A stretch of DNA of 64,000 nucleotides, taken from Sphingobium cupriresistens (lineage in GTDB: Bacteria; Pseudomonadota; Alphaproteobacteria; Sphingomonadales; Sphingomonadaceae). Shown here in pieces: positions 17,033 through 35,358 of the stretch. Every line of letters starts with the position of its first letter. Position 1 is the first letter of the stretch. Under the pieces are notes generated by a model, which did not search any database, was not told the DNA's origin, and saw only the letters and a list, made by a program, of their open reading frames with translations. Made by a program: the position numbers and the translations under genes. The DNA is taken from positions 110,687-174,686 of the forward strand of contig NZ_SEOO01000005.1 in NCBI RefSeq assembly GCF_004152865.1, written 5' to 3'.

Positions 17033-19069
17033 ATGCGTCACATCCACGCCATGCGCAGCCTGCCGCTGTGCGCCCTCATTCTTGCCCTCTCCGCCGCCCC
17101 GGCCTTCGCCGACGAAGCCGACCACAGCGCCATCATCGTCACCGCCAGTCCCGCTGTCGAAGCCGCCGCTGCCCGCGTGCAGCGCACCCCCGGTGGCGTC
17201 GATGTCGTTGCCGCGGAAGCGTTCGAAAACAAACTCGCCGTCTCCCTGCGCGATGCGCTCGCCTTTTCGCCCGGCGTCTATACGCAGCCGCGTTTCGGGC
17301 AGGAGGTGCGGATATCGATCCGCGGGTCGGGCCTGTCGCGCGGCTATCATATGCGCGGGCTGACGCTGTTGCAGGATGGCGTGCCGATCAATAGCGCCGA
17401 CGATAATGGCGATTTCCAGGAACTGGACCCGCAGGTTTTCCAGCATATCGAGGTCTATCGCGGCGGCAATGCGCTGCGTTACGGCGGGTCGACGCTGGGC
17501 GGGGCGATCAATGCGGTGACCCCGACCGGCCGCAATACGCCCGGCGCGGAAGTCCGCATCGACGGCGGCAGCTTCGACACGCTGCGCGGCAAGATCGCCT
17601 ATGGCTATGCCGACGATCATGGCGACGCCTATGCCGCGCTGACGGCCGACCGCTCCGACAGCGACCGCATCCATGGCGATCGTAAGGCGCTGCGTTTCAA
17701 CGGCAATATCGGGCTGAGGCTCAGCGACCATATCGAAACCCGCTTCTATGCCAGCGCCCAGACGATCTGCCAGAAACTCGCCGGTGCGCTGAGCGAGAAG
17801 AACGCGCTGACCAATCCGGCCAAAGGCAATGTCGTCGGCGATCAGGCCCGCAACATCGATTCGATCCGCTTGCAGAACCGCACCACGGTCGATCTGGCGC
17901 ACGGCCAACTGGCCTTCGGCGGCTTCTTCAACGCGAAATCGCTCGACCATCCCATCTATCAGGTGATCGACCAGACGTCGCAGGTCTGGGGCGGCTTCGT
18001 CAGCCTCGACCTGGTGGGCGATGTGGGCGGTCTGCCGGTGGAACTGACGCTGGGCAGCCAGGCGCGATTCGGCAATGGCACATCGCGGCAATTCGTCAAT
18101 ATTGGCGGCAAGCCCGGCGCGCCCACCGCCTATCAGCGGCCCAGCGCGCAGACCATCAACAGCTATGGCGAGGTGCGCGTCGCGCCTTTGCCGGGCCTGT
18201 GGCTGATCGCGGGCGGCCTCCACAGCCATGGCGAGCGCAAGATCGACAATCGCTTCGCCCCCGCGCGCAGCGGTAAGGCCAGTTTCGACAGCTTCGCGCC
18301 GAAACTGGGCCTGCTCTATCAACCCGCCGATACCCTGCAATTCTATGCCAATGTCAGCCGCTCGGTCGAAATGCCGGGCTATGCCGAATTGAGCCAGACG
18401 CCGGCCGGCGGCGTGCCGGGCTTCACCCCGGTCGGCCTGCAAAAGGCGTGGACGGCGGAGGTCGGCACGCGCGGCGCGATGGGCATCGCCCGATGGGATA
18501 TCAGCCTCTACCGCGCCGACATAAGGGGGGAGATGCTGCAATATAGCGTGGTGCCGGGCACGATCCCCGCCGCCACTTTCAACGCCGATCGCACCCGGCA
18601 CCAGGGGTTGGAGGCGGGGCTGGACCTGGCATTCGCGCCTTGGGCGACGCTGCGGCAGGTCTATCAATATAGCGACTTCCGATTCCGCGACGACGCACAG
18701 TTCGGCGACAACCGCCTGCCGGTGATCCCGCGCCACGCCTATCGTGCGGAACTCCAGCTAGGCACGGATCGCCTGTCCGTCTCGCCCGTGGTCGAATGGC
18801 TGCCGCAGGGCGCCTGGGTCGATTATGCCAATACGAAGCGCGTGGGCGGCTATGCGATGTTGAACCTGGGCGCGCAGGCGCAGCTACGCGATGGCGTGAC
18901 CCTGTTCCTCGACGCCCGCAACCTGACCGCCCGCCGCGCGATCGGCGATATCAGCGCGCTCGTCCGCTACACGCCGGACAATGCCGCCACCACCGCCGAC
19001 GAAGGCAGCGCCGCCTTCTATCCCATCGAACGCCGCGCCATTTATGGCGGCGTGCGCGCGCGCTTCTGA
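17033..19069 (+). CDS. TonB-dependent outer-membrane receptor (FecA/OprC-like)
   Basis: The 678-aa protein has a signal peptide (cleavage near PAFA-DEAD), an N-terminal plug with VQRTPGGVDVV and SIRGSGLSRGYHMRG, and a C-terminal beta-barrel ending in an aromatic residue (VRARF). It imports a metal complex or other ligand across the outer membrane using TonB energy. A PepSY protein follows 15 bases later and a DUF2946 protein precedes it, a grouping seen with iron or copper acquisition. An alternative start at 17051 (MRSLPL) shortens the signal peptide. Ligand unknown. Confidence 0.88.
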   Translation: MRHIHAMRSLPLCALILALSAAPAFADEADHSAIIVTASPAVEAAAARVQRTPGGVDVVAAEAFENKLAVSLRDALAFSPGVYTQPRFGQEVRISIRGSGLSRGYHMRGLTLLQDGVPINSADDNGDFQELDPQVFQHIEVYRGGNALRYGGSTLGGAINAVTPTGRNTPGAEVRIDGGSFDTLRGKIAYGYADDHGDAYAALTADRSDSDRIHGDRKALRFNGNIGLRLSDHIETRFYASAQTICQKLAGALSEKNALTNPAKGNVVGDQARNIDSIRLQNRTTVDLAHGQLAFGGFFNAKSLDHPIYQVIDQTSQVWGGFVSLDLVGDVGGLPVELTLGSQARFGNGTSRQFVNIGGKPGAPTAYQRPSAQTINSYGEVRVAPLPGLWLIAGGLHSHGERKIDNRFAPARSGKASFDSFAPKLGLLYQPADTLQFYANVSRSVEMPGYAELSQTPAGGVPGFTPVGLQKAWTAEVGTRGAMGIARWDISLYRADIRGEMLQYSVVPGTIPAATFNADRTRHQGLEAGLDLAFAPWATLRQVYQYSDFRFRDDAQFGDNRLPVIPRHAYRAELQLGTDRLSVSPVVEWLPQGAWVDYANTKRVGGYAMLNLGAQAQLRDGVTLFLDARNLTARRAIGDISALVRYTPDNAATTADEGSAAFYPIERRAIYGGVRARF

Positions 19070-19083
19070 TGGAGGGCGGAACC

Positions 19084-20355
19084 ATGGCGGGAGGCGCATT
19101 CTACCGGGCGATGTGGCGCTGGCATTTCTATGCCGGACTGATCGTGCTCCCTATATTGGCGCTGATGGCAGTGACCGGCGCGCTCTATCTCTACAAGCCG
19201 GAGCTGGAGGCGGCGCTCTATCCGGTGCGGATCGCCGCGCCGCCGGATGCGCGGACCCTGCCGCCCTCGCAAATCATTACGATAACGCAACGAATATCGG
19301 GCGATCCGGTCACCCAATTGCTGATCCCGGCCGCCCGGACGGAAAGCTGGCGGGTGACGACCAAAGCCGAAAACGGCGATTCAACTGTCCAACTCGTTGA
19401 CGCATTTGACGGCCATATTCTGGGCGTGATCCACCGCGGCGGCGTCATGAAGACGATCAAGGATCTGCACAGCCTGGCGCTGACCGGCCCGATCGGCAAC
19501 CGGTTGGTGGAGGTCGTCGCGGGCTGGGCGATCATCTTGTGCGTCACCGGCGTCTATCTGCGCTGGCCCCGCCGCGGGCAGCCCGCATTGGCGTTACGAG
19601 GCCGACCGACCGGGCGGCTGTTCTGGCGCGACCTGCATGGCACGCTGGGCTTTCTGTCGGCGGGGATCATCCTGTTCCTCGCGGTGACCGGGATGCCCTG
19701 GACCGACATCTGGGGCGGGGGATTGCGCGCCGTCGTCGCCGCCAACGACTGGGGCCGCCCGAAAATGGCGGTCATCCCCTTGACCGCCCCGGCCAGGGAC
19801 GCGCTCCCCTGGACCCTGCGCGAAGGCGGCGGCGCGGCGGGCGCGCCTGGCGACATTGGCGTCGATGCGGTCGCCCGGATCGCCGCGATGCGCGGGCTGC
19901 GTCATGGCTATCAGATCATCCTGCCGTCCCATCCCGGCGCGCCCTATCTGGTCGCGAGCCTGGTGCAACGCGCCGACGACGCCCGCGCCCTCACTATCGA
20001 CGCGGCCAGCGGCGCGGTTGTGCAGGATATCGACTGGCGCATGTTCGGTCCGGGGGCGAAAGCGGTCGAATGGGGCATCGCCGCCCATCAGGGCCAGCAA
20101 TATGGCGAGGCCAATCGCCTGCTGATGCTGGCGGGCTGCCTCTGCCTGCTGGCGCTGTGCGTCACCGCGCCGATCCTGTGGTGGAAGCGGCGCAAGCATG
20201 GCCGCCTGCACCCGCCGCCCGCCTCCACGCCCGCGACCCGGCGCATGGTCGCGGCGCTGATGCTGGGACTGGGCATATTCTTCCCGCTCACCGGCCTGTC
20301 GATGCTGGCCGCTCTGGCGGGGGAATGGCTGGTCGGGCAGGTGCGGATGGCCTGA
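19084..20355 (+). CDS. PepSY-TM domain membrane protein (PiuB-like)
   Basis: The 423-aa membrane protein starts with WRWHFYAGLIVLPILALMAVTG, the first helix of PepSY_TM proteins. It has further helices near residues ~145, ~190, ~350 and ~395, and PepSY-type periplasmic loops. His residues near helix ends (WHFY, DLHSL, DLHGT, AHQGQ) could bind haem. Such proteins next to TonB receptors are thought to reduce or process imported iron complexes. The start at 19084 has GGAGG at the right distance; the in-frame ORF extending upstream is a shadow of the receptor gene. Confidence 0.85.
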   Translation: MAGGAFYRAMWRWHFYAGLIVLPILALMAVTGALYLYKPELEAALYPVRIAAPPDARTLPPSQIITITQRISGDPVTQLLIPAARTESWRVTTKAENGDSTVQLVDAFDGHILGVIHRGGVMKTIKDLHSLALTGPIGNRLVEVVAGWAIILCVTGVYLRWPRRGQPALALRGRPTGRLFWRDLHGTLGFLSAGIILFLAVTGMPWTDIWGGGLRAVVAANDWGRPKMAVIPLTAPARDALPWTLREGGGAAGAPGDIGVDAVARIAAMRGLRHGYQIILPSHPGAPYLVASLVQRADDARALTIDAASGAVVQDIDWRMFGPGAKAVEWGIAAHQGQQYGEANRLLMLAGCLCLLALCVTAPILWWKRRKHGRLHPPPASTPATRRMVAALMLGLGIFFPLTGLSMLAALAGEWLVGQVRMA

Positions 20356-20385
20356 CCGCCATTTCATTTCCGGTCCCGACGCACT

Positions 20386-22014
20386 ATGGGCGATGCCATG
20401 ATCCGCCTGTCCGGCCTGAAACTGCCCCTCGACCATCCGGCCGAAGCGATGCCCGCCGCCATCTGCGACCGCCTTGGCCTGGACCCGCACGAACTGCGCG
20501 GCCACAGCCTGGTGCGGCGCGGCAACGACGCCCGCCGCCGCAGCGCGATTCTGCTGGTCTATACGCTCGATATCGATGTCGTGGACGAAGCCGCCGTGCT
20601 GGCCCGCTTCGCCGACGACCATGACGTCCGGCTTACGCCCGACACCAGCTATAAATTCGTCACCCACGCGCCCGACGGCTGGCAGGGTAAGCGCCCGGTC
20701 GTTATCGGCGCGGGGCCATGCGGCCTGTTCGCGGGCTTGATCCTGGCGCAAATGGGCTTTCGTCCGATCATCCTTGATCGCGGCAAGGTGGTGCGCGAAC
20801 GGACCAAGGACACCTGGGGCCTGTGGCGCCGCGCCGAGCTGAACCCGGACAGCAATGTCCAGTTCGGCGAGGGCGGGGCAGGCACCTTCTCTGACGGCAA
20901 ACTCTATTGCCGGGTGAAAGACCCGCGCTTCCTGGGCCGCAAGGTGCTGGAGGAATTCGTCGCCGCGGGTGCGCCCGACGACATCCTGTGGGAAGCGCAT
21001 CCCCATATCGGCACCTTCCGCCTTGTCACCATGGTCGAGGCGATGCGGCGGCAGATCGAATCGCTGGGCGGCGAATATCGCTGGCAGCATCGGGTGGATG
21101 ATCTGGTGCTGGAACGCACCGGCGAGGGCGAACAGCGCTTGCGCGGCCTCGTCCTCCACGATGGCAGCGTGATCGACACCGACCATGTCGTGTTGGCCGT
21201 CGGACACAGCGCCCGGCCGACCTTCGAGATGCTGCACGGCCGCGGCGTCCATATCGAGTCCAAGCCTTTTTCGATCGGCGTGCGGATCGAACATCCACAA
21301 AGCTGGGTTGATCGCGCCCGCTACGGCCATTGCGCCGGGCATCCCGATCTGGGCGCGGCCTCCTACAGCCTGGCCCATCATTGCGCCAATGGCCGCACCG
21401 TCTACAGCTTCTGCATGTGTCCGGGCGGCCGCGTCGTCGCCGCCACGTCGGAAGAAGGGCGCGTCGTCACCAACGGCATGAGCCAATATAGCCGCGCGGA
21501 ATTCAACGCCAATTCCGGTTTGGTCGTCGGCATCGACCCGGCGCGCGACTATCCCGACGGGCCGCTGGCCGGGATCGACCTGCAACGGCATTGGGAATCG
21601 ATGGCCTATGTTGCGGGCGGCTCTTGCTACTGGGCGCCGGGGCAGACCGTGGGCGATTTTCTGGCTCGCCGACCCTCGACGCAGCTGGGCGATGTCGTGC
21701 CATCCTACAAGCCGGGCGTGACCCCCACCGACCTGGCGCGCTGCCTGCCCGACTATGTGATAGAAGCCTTCCACGAAGCGATGCCCGCCTTCGGCCGCCA
21801 GATCGCCCATTACGACCATCCCGATGCGGTGATGACGGGCGTGGAAACGCGCACCTCCTCGCCCATCCGCATCACGCGGGGCAAGGATTTCCAGAGCCTC
21901 AACGTGACCGGCCTCTACCCGGCGGGGGAAGGCGCGGGCTATGCCGGCGGCATCCTGTCCGCCGCGATCGATGGCATCAAGGTCGCCGAAGCGGTCGCCT
22001 GCACCATGGGATAA
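20386..22014 (+). CDS. FAD-dependent dehydrogenase-like protein (COG2509)
   Basis: The 542-aa product belongs to the uncharacterised FAD-dependent dehydrogenases of the COG2509 type. The FAD-binding motif GAGPCGLFAGL follows a ~100-residue N-terminal extension; FGEGGAGTFSDGKL and a C-terminal YPAGEGAGYAGGI segment are typical. Predicted to be a cytoplasmic flavoprotein; reaction unknown. The ATG at 20386 or at 20398 (MIRLSG) may be used; neither has a clear ribosome binding site. It lies 30 bases after the PepSY gene and may share its transcript. Confidence 0.85.
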   Translation: MGDAMIRLSGLKLPLDHPAEAMPAAICDRLGLDPHELRGHSLVRRGNDARRRSAILLVYTLDIDVVDEAAVLARFADDHDVRLTPDTSYKFVTHAPDGWQGKRPVVIGAGPCGLFAGLILAQMGFRPIILDRGKVVRERTKDTWGLWRRAELNPDSNVQFGEGGAGTFSDGKLYCRVKDPRFLGRKVLEEFVAAGAPDDILWEAHPHIGTFRLVTMVEAMRRQIESLGGEYRWQHRVDDLVLERTGEGEQRLRGLVLHDGSVIDTDHVVLAVGHSARPTFEMLHGRGVHIESKPFSIGVRIEHPQSWVDRARYGHCAGHPDLGAASYSLAHHCANGRTVYSFCMCPGGRVVAATSEEGRVVTNGMSQYSRAEFNANSGLVVGIDPARDYPDGPLAGIDLQRHWESMAYVAGGSCYWAPGQTVGDFLARRPSTQLGDVVPSYKPGVTPTDLARCLPDYVIEAFHEAMPAFGRQIAHYDHPDAVMTGVETRTSSPIRITRGKDFQSLNVTGLYPAGEGAGYAGGILSAAIDGIKVAEAVACTMG

Positions 22015-22081
22015 ATGCATATTAAGGATTCGCGCGGGCATGGCGCTTGACGGACCCGCAAGCTTCCGCAACCTTGTGAAG

Positions 22082-22354
22082 ATGACACCGATCGAACGCG
22101 CCGCCCGCGCCCTGTGCGCCCTTGACGGCAAGACCGAAGACACAGCCGTAGAAGGGGGGCTATTGTGGCACGGCTACATGGCTCAGGCCCTCGCCGTGAT
22201 AGAGGCTCTGCATGAACCCAGCGCGTGGATGAGCGAGGCGGGAGCGGAACTGATACAGAATATCAGCCCGGACGAGCCGTTCTCGGCGCATCAGGCCGAC
22301 GCCGCCAATGTATGGCGCATCATGATCGGCGCGATGAGGAAGGATATTCCCTAA
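22082..22354 (+). CDS. Small conserved hypothetical protein
   Basis: The 90-aa reading frame begins MTPIERAARALCALDG and contains ALAVIEALHEPSAWM and DAANVWRIMIGAMR. Proteins of this look recur in sphingomonads, often as short orphan genes, with no known function. An alternative start at 22040 would add 14 residues. No strong ribosome binding site is seen. It lies between the flavoprotein gene and tRNA-Gln. Confidence 0.55.
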   Translation: MTPIERAARALCALDGKTEDTAVEGGLLWHGYMAQALAVIEALHEPSAWMSEAGAELIQNISPDEPFSAHQADAANVWRIMIGAMRKDIP

Positions 22355-22461
22355 ACGGGCGGCCGCAGATGGAACGCGCACGGACTGCACGGGGCCACGG
22401 GCGCGTGCCAATCCCATGCGCGCGCCTGCGACGGCAATGGGTCATCATGATGGGAAAATTC

Positions 22462-22535
22462 TGGATGCCCGACAAGGACTCGAACCTTGATTGACGGAGT
22501 CAGAGTCCGCTCTCTTACCATTAGAGGATCGGGCA
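22462..22535 (-). tRNA. tRNA-Gln (anticodon CTG), CCA encoded
   Basis: On the minus strand the acceptor TGCCCGA pairs with TCGGGCA, followed by T and an encoded CCA. The D-stem is CTCT/AGAG, the anticodon stem GCGGA/TCCGT with loop CTCTGAC (anticodon CTG), and the T-arm CAAGG-TTCGAGT-CCTTG. The layout matches bacterial tRNA-Gln. Confidence 0.95.
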
Positions 22536-22567
22536 TCAGCCAAGCGCGTGTCTCGCTTGGGAGGCCG

Positions 22568-22596
22568 CAAATAAGCGCGGTTCTGGCGATGGTCAA
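22568..22596 (-). promoter_or_regulatory. Housekeeping-type promoter of tRNA-Gln
   Basis: On the minus strand TTGACC (22596-22591) and TATTTG (22573-22568) are spaced by 17 bases, about 33 bases upstream of the tRNA 5' end. Confidence 0.6.
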
Positions 22597-22655
22597 GGGG
22601 TTTGTGAAACGGATCGACGCACTTTTTTGCAAGTCGGCTGCCGATTTTTTCCCGT

Positions 22656-22696
22656 AAAAAGAAAGCCCGCCGGAGCGCGTGAAGCGTCCGGCGGGC
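22656..22696 (-). terminator. Rho-independent terminator of rpoBC
   Basis: A perfect 10-bp stem GCCCGCCGGA/TCCGGCGGGC (22665-22674 with 22687-22696) is followed on the minus strand by TTTCTTTTTAC. It lies 80 bases after the rpoC stop. Confidence 0.9.
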
Positions 22697-22777
22697 ATGA
22701 GCTTCTCTCCCTTGCGGGAGCGAATGGCATGGGAGCCGCCACCTATATAGGAAGCGCCTCCCATGCTTTCAAAGGGC

Positions 22778-27064
<4,287 letters not shown>

Positions 27065-27148
27065 TTTTTCAGTCCCTCTAGAGGGTAAAATTCTGGGGTG
27101 AAGAAGGGGCAGGGCACTGTCGTCGGGAGACAGCGCCCGAAGCTTCCC

Positions 27149-31312
<4,164 letters not shown>

Positions 31313-31642
31313 GCGTTGTCCTTGCCTTCATTCGTCGCGTTTTTCCGCATCCCAGCGAAAACTCAGTCCAAGCGCGATGGAATAGGGGGTGATTCGCACC
31401 CGCCAATCCACGCAAAAAAGTGCGGGCCGGGACTGTCCGATCCGCACTGTCAGCACTTTGTGACCCGCCAAAATTCGCCCAATTCCGCCAGCTTCGCGCG
31501 CAATTCGAAGCCAGACCCCGAGCGATCCGGGGGACGGCCTATCCCGTTACGCACAGCGCAGAGGACGACCGGATTGCCGCCGATATAGGCGCTGGCGCCC
31601 GGTTTGTGAAGGGGGCAGGTAAGCCGCCAAAACGCCAAGCGT
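31313..31642. other. 330-base leader region upstream of rpoB
   Basis: No convincing gene is seen here. The stretch contains a promoter candidate at 31582-31610 reading leftward, which would give rpoB a leader of roughly 260 bases. It also holds several short inverted repeats, for example TGCGGGCC-type and GTGCGG-containing segments around 31420-31450. No ribosomal protein gene or L10(L12)-type binding leader could be identified by eye. Confidence 0.5.
31582..31610 (-). promoter_or_regulatory. Candidate promoter for rpoBC
   Basis: On the minus strand TTCACA (31610-31605) and TATATC (31587-31582) are 17 bases apart. Position and direction fit rpoB, whose start lies about 260 bases further on. 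The -35 deviates from TTGACA by two bases. Confidence 0.45.
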
Positions 31643-32980
31643 TCAAGGTGTCGCTGTTCTTGTCTCACCGGCGGGCATGACCGGCGCGATCTTCACCGTT
31701 TCGAACCGCCCCTTGCGCCGGACACCGGCCAGCGCTTCGGTGGGCAGGGTGGGGACAATGGTCGGCACGCGCTGGCGCATACATTCCTCCTTCGCCGTCC
31801 GCGGCGTCTGCCCGCAATTCCACAGCGCCCGCTGCAAGCCGCTGCCGGCGTTATGGATATAGGCGAAGCTCATCGTCGCCATCTGCGCGTCGCTGAGAGG
31901 CAGGCCCGCAGGCGCAGCGCCCGGCCGCCATGCCATGATCCGGCATTCGACCCGCCCGGCGCAGAAGGTCTGCGCCATCGCCGGCCAGCCATCCGCGCCG
32001 CCGCTGCCGGCAGGCAGTTCGACCAGAAAGCTCTTCGCCCCCGGCGCGATCGCGATCAGCCGAACCCCCGCCACCGTACGCCCCAGCGAATCCGCGCCGA
32101 TCGTCTGTTGCGGCCGGGCGGCGAGCGCTGCGGCAGCCTCCGCCGCCGCCACGGTCGGCGGCGGCATCAAGGGGGTATCCGTCCCACCCTGATGCGCAGG
32201 CGAGAAGCGCGCGATCCGGCCGATCAGCGGCTCGCCCTTGTCGTCGCTCTGGTGAAATGCGGGGGGCGTCCCCCACCAGCCGCGCCAGCGGAAGAAGAGG
32301 TGCGTGCCGACCGCCGCGATCTTGTCCAGGCTGCCGCTCCAATAGGGCACGACCCAGTCGGTATGATAATGGGTGGCGTGGCCGACCGGCTTGTAGACCT
32401 TGCCTGCCAGCGCGGCGCGGGCGATCTCGCGCGCGCGGCCCCAAGCGGCCTCGCCCGGCGTGCGGGTCAGCGCCCCGTCGCAACTGAAGGTGAACTGGCA
32501 TCCGGTGCGCCGTTCCTGTCCCTGAAACACGACACCGCAGACCGTCTTGGGGAAGGCGGGGTGGCGCACGCGGTTCAGCACCACCTGCGCCACCGCCTGT
32601 TCGCCCACGGCGTCGTCGCCCGCTTCGAAGATTTCCGCCGCCGCCAGGCAATCGGTCGCACGCGCCAGATCGGTTTCGGAGCCCGAAAAGCGGAAGGGCC
32701 GGGCGGCCGGGTTGGGATCGCGCGAAAAGGGGATGGTCGCGTTGAACGCCACCGCCTGGTTCCGCTCCAGCGCGAAGACCTCGACCGGCTCCACTGGCGG
32801 CGGCGGCGTGGTGGGGCGTTTCATCCGTTCGGCTTCGACCACGGCCATCCGGCGCGCGCCCGCGTCCGGCCGCGCCCGCGTGTCCCAGGCGGCGGCCAGT
32901 GCGGGCAGGCCGACAAACAGGAGTGCCCAGACCAGCCACAGGAAAGGATGCGGCCGGGCCGGGGGAGGTAGGTCGGTCAT
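31643..32980 (-). CDS. Cell wall hydrolase, SleB family
   Basis: The 445-aa protein has an N-terminal membrane helix (FLWLVWALLFVGLPALAAAW, residues ~13-32), then a Hydrolase_2/SleB domain at residues ~125-260. Conserved segments in it are AVAQVVLNRVRHPAFP, CQFTFSCDG and GHATHYHTDWV. Such enzymes cut peptidoglycan; the family's founding member is the spore-cortex enzyme of Bacillus, but here it should act in wall remodelling. The ~190-residue C-terminal part has no recognised domain. It lies upstream of rpoB on the same strand. Confidence 0.85.
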   Translation of the reverse strand: MTDLPPPARPHPFLWLVWALLFVGLPALAAAWDTRARPDAGARRMAVVEAERMKRPTTPPPPVEPVEVFALERNQAVAFNATIPFSRDPNPAARPFRFSGSETDLARATDCLAAAEIFEAGDDAVGEQAVAQVVLNRVRHPAFPKTVCGVVFQGQERRTGCQFTFSCDGALTRTPGEAAWGRAREIARAALAGKVYKPVGHATHYHTDWVVPYWSGSLDKIAAVGTHLFFRWRGWWGTPPAFHQSDDKGEPLIGRIARFSPAHQGGTDTPLMPPPTVAAAEAAAALAARPQQTIGADSLGRTVAGVRLIAIAPGAKSFLVELPAGSGGADGWPAMAQTFCAGRVECRIMAWRPGAAPAGLPLSDAQMATMSFAYIHNAGSGLQRALWNCGQTPRTAKEECMRQRVPTIVPTLPTEALAGVRRKGRFETVKIAPVMPAGETRTATP

Positions 32981-33001
32981 GCCTCGCTTGCCGCCAATAG
33001 C

Positions 33002-33931
33002 CTATTCGGGCAGGAAGTCGGGCACCGACAGATAGCGTTCGCCGGTATCATAGTTGAAGCCCAGAACCCGGCTGCCCGCGGGCAGTTCCTTCAGCTTCTG
33101 CGCGATCGCCGCCAGCGTGCCGCCCGACGAGATGCCGACCAGCAGGCCTTCCTGCGTCGCGGCGCGGCGGGCATAGTCCTTGGCGTCGGCCGGATCGACC
33201 TGGATCACGCCGTCCAGCAACTGGGTGTGCAGGTTGGCCGGGATGAAGCCCGCGCCGATGCCCTGGATCGGGTGCGGGCCGGGCTGGCCGCCGCTGATGA
33301 CCGGGGAGAGGGTCGGTTCGACCGCGAAGATCTTGATCGCGGGCCATGCTTTTTTCAGTACTTCGGCGACGCCGGTGATATGGCCGCCTGTGCCCACGCC
33401 GGTAATCAGCGCATCGATCGGCATGTCGGCGAAATCGGCCAATATCTCCTGTGCGGTGGTGCGGACATGCACGTCGATATTGGCGGGATTTTCGAACTGC
33501 TGCGGCATCCAGCTACCCGGCGTCTGCGACACCAACTCCAGCGCGCGTTCGATCGCGCCCTTCATGCCCTTTTCGCGCGGCGTCAGGTCGAAGCTGGCGC
33601 CATAGGCCAGCATCAGCCGGCGGCGCTCGATCGACATGCTTTCGGGCATGACCAGCACCAGCTTGTAGCCCTTGACCGCCGCGACCATGGCCAGGCCCAC
33701 GCCGGTATTGCCCGATGTCGGCTCGATGATGGTGCCGCCCGGCTGCAACTCGCCGCTGGCCTCCGCCGCCTCGATCATGGCCAGCGCGATGCGATCCTTG
33801 ATCGACCCGCCGGGATTGGACCGTTCCGACTTGATCCACACTTCGGTGCCGGCGGGCGCATCGCCGAACAGCCGGTTGATGCGGACATGTGGCGTATTGC
33901 CGATGGTTTCGAGAATCGTGGCAGCTTTCAT
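33002..33931 (-). CDS. cysK: Cysteine synthase A
   Basis: The 309-aa PLP enzyme makes cysteine from O-acetylserine and sulphide. The PLP lysine is in [11 protein letters not shown], with the phosphate loop [10 protein letters not shown] and GTGGHITG downstream. It matches O-acetylserine sulphhydrylase length. The ATG at 33931 overlaps the stop of the MFS gene (ATGA), so both are probably translated together. The reading frame open further upstream is a shadow of the MFS gene. Confidence 0.95.
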   Translation of the reverse strand: MKAATILETIGNTPHVRINRLFGDAPAGTEVWIKSERSNPGGSIKDRIALAMIEAAEASGELQPGGTIIEPTSGNTGVGLAMVAAVKGYKLVLVMPESMSIERRRLMLAYGASFDLTPREKGMKGAIERALELVSQTPGSWMPQQFENPANIDVHVRTTAQEILADFADMPIDALITGVGTGGHITGVAEVLKKAWPAIKIFAVEPTLSPVISGGQPGPHPIQGIGAGFIPANLHTQLLDGVIQVDPADAKDYARRAATQEGLLVGISSGGTLAAIAQKLKELPAGSRVLGFNYDTGERYLSVPDFLPE

Positions 33932-35232
33932 GGGTTTTTCTCCTGGCTGTTCTCTTCTCGCCCGATGTCGGGTGGATCGAAGCTTCGTGCAAGGCGCAAT
34001 TCGGGAAAGAGTCGCGCCCAGAATAGGGTGATGATGATAGCACCGACGCCGCCGCCGATCACCGCCGCGACAGGGCCGACCAGCGCGGCGAGGAAACCGG
34101 ACTCCGCCTCGCCCAGTTCGTTGGAGGCAGAGATGGTAAGCTGCGACAGGCTGGACACCCGCCCGCGCATCGCATCGGGCGTGTGCAATTGGACCAGTGA
34201 CTGGCGCACGAAGACCGACACCATGTCCGCGCCGCCCAGCACCACCAGCGATGCGATCCCCGCCTCGATCGCGATGCCGCGCGGCAGGAAGGCGGTGCAG
34301 CCGAACGCGATGGTGGCCAGGCCGAACAGGATGACCGACCCCAGCATCTTCAGCCCCACCTCGGTCTTCATCGGACGGAAGGAGAACCAGAGCGCGGTCG
34401 CCGCCGCGCCGATGCCGGGCGCGGCTGCCAGATGGCCCAGCCCGGCCGACCCCACATGCAATATGTCGCGGGCATAGACCGGCAGCAGCGCGGTCGCGCC
34501 CGCCAGCAGCACCGCGAACAGGTCCAGCGTGATCGTCGCCAGCACCAGCCGGTTGCCCTTCACATAGGTGAAGCCGTCGATCATCTGGCGTACCGGATGG
34601 CGGCTGGTGTCGCGCGGCGGCTGCGGCACCGGCCCGATCAGCAGCATCGCGCCCAGCGCCACGCCATAGAGGATGGCCGCCAGCGCATAGGCGCCCCAAG
34701 GGGTGGCGGCATAGGCATAGCCGCCTACCGCCGGTCCCGCGATCATCCCGGCCTGCCACGAGACGCTGGAAATGGCGATAGCGGTGGGCAGCGCGGCTGG
34801 TGGCACCAGATTGGGCGCCAGCGCGCCATAGGCCGGGCCGTTGAAGGCGCGGGCGATGCCCACGATCACGGCGATCCCGAAGATCAGCGGCAGGCTGACC
34901 CAGCCTTCATAGGTGGCGAAGGCAAGCAGCCCGGCCGCGATCGTCAGCAAGGTGAGCGTCAGCCGGGTGATGATCCGCCTGTCATAATGGTCGGCGACCC
35001 ATCCGGTGACGGGTGTCAGGAAGAAAAGCGGCAGGAACTGCGCCAGCCCGATCAGGCCAAGCTGCGCCGAAGCGCCTGCGGTCGTCATCGTCTCCCGCGC
35101 GATATTATAGGCCTGCCACGCCAGCACGATCATCATGCTGTATTGCGCCAGCACGGCGCACAGCCGTCCCGCGAGATAGGCCCGGAAATTGCCGAAATGC
35201 AGGGGGTGGCGAGGGGAGGGGGCAGCCGTCAT
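33928..35232 (-). CDS. MFS transporter (enterobactin-exporter EntS-like)
   Basis: The 434-aa protein has ~12 hydrophobic segments. The loop motif [14 protein letters not shown] and [19 protein letters not shown] are typical of the EntS/MFS_3 branch of the major facilitator superfamily. Export of a small molecule is likely but the substrate is unknown. Start chosen at MTAAPSPRH (35232); the upstream in-frame ATG at 35295 lacks support. It is the first gene of a two-gene unit with cysK. Confidence 0.85.
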   Translation of the reverse strand: MTAAPSPRHPLHFGNFRAYLAGRLCAVLAQYSMMIVLAWQAYNIARETMTTAGASAQLGLIGLAQFLPLFFLTPVTGWVADHYDRRIITRLTLTLLTIAAGLLAFATYEGWVSLPLIFGIAVIVGIARAFNGPAYGALAPNLVPPAALPTAIAISSVSWQAGMIAGPAVGGYAYAATPWGAYALAAILYGVALGAMLLIGPVPQPPRDTSRHPVRQMIDGFTYVKGNRLVLATITLDLFAVLLAGATALLPVYARDILHVGSAGLGHLAAAPGIGAAATALWFSFRPMKTEVGLKMLGSVILFGLATIAFGCTAFLPRGIAIEAGIASLVVLGGADMVSVFVRQSLVQLHTPDAMRGRVSSLSQLTISASNELGEAESGFLAALVGPVAAVIGGGVGAIIITLFWARLFPELRLARSFDPPDIGREENSQEKNP

Positions 35233-35358
35233 GGCCACGGCTTTAGCGGCGCTTATATTGCCGAAGCAACAGGGGTGCGGCCCACCATGCAACAAGATTT
35301 GCTTTGCGACCTATGAGCGGGGCGGGCGGCGATCCATCGCTCCGCCCCACATAGCCGA

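Noticed and set aside
19594..22143. Long leftward open frame (849 codons)
   Set aside because: It mirrors the PepSY and COG2509 flavoprotein genes, which have clear motifs; a GC-driven shadow.
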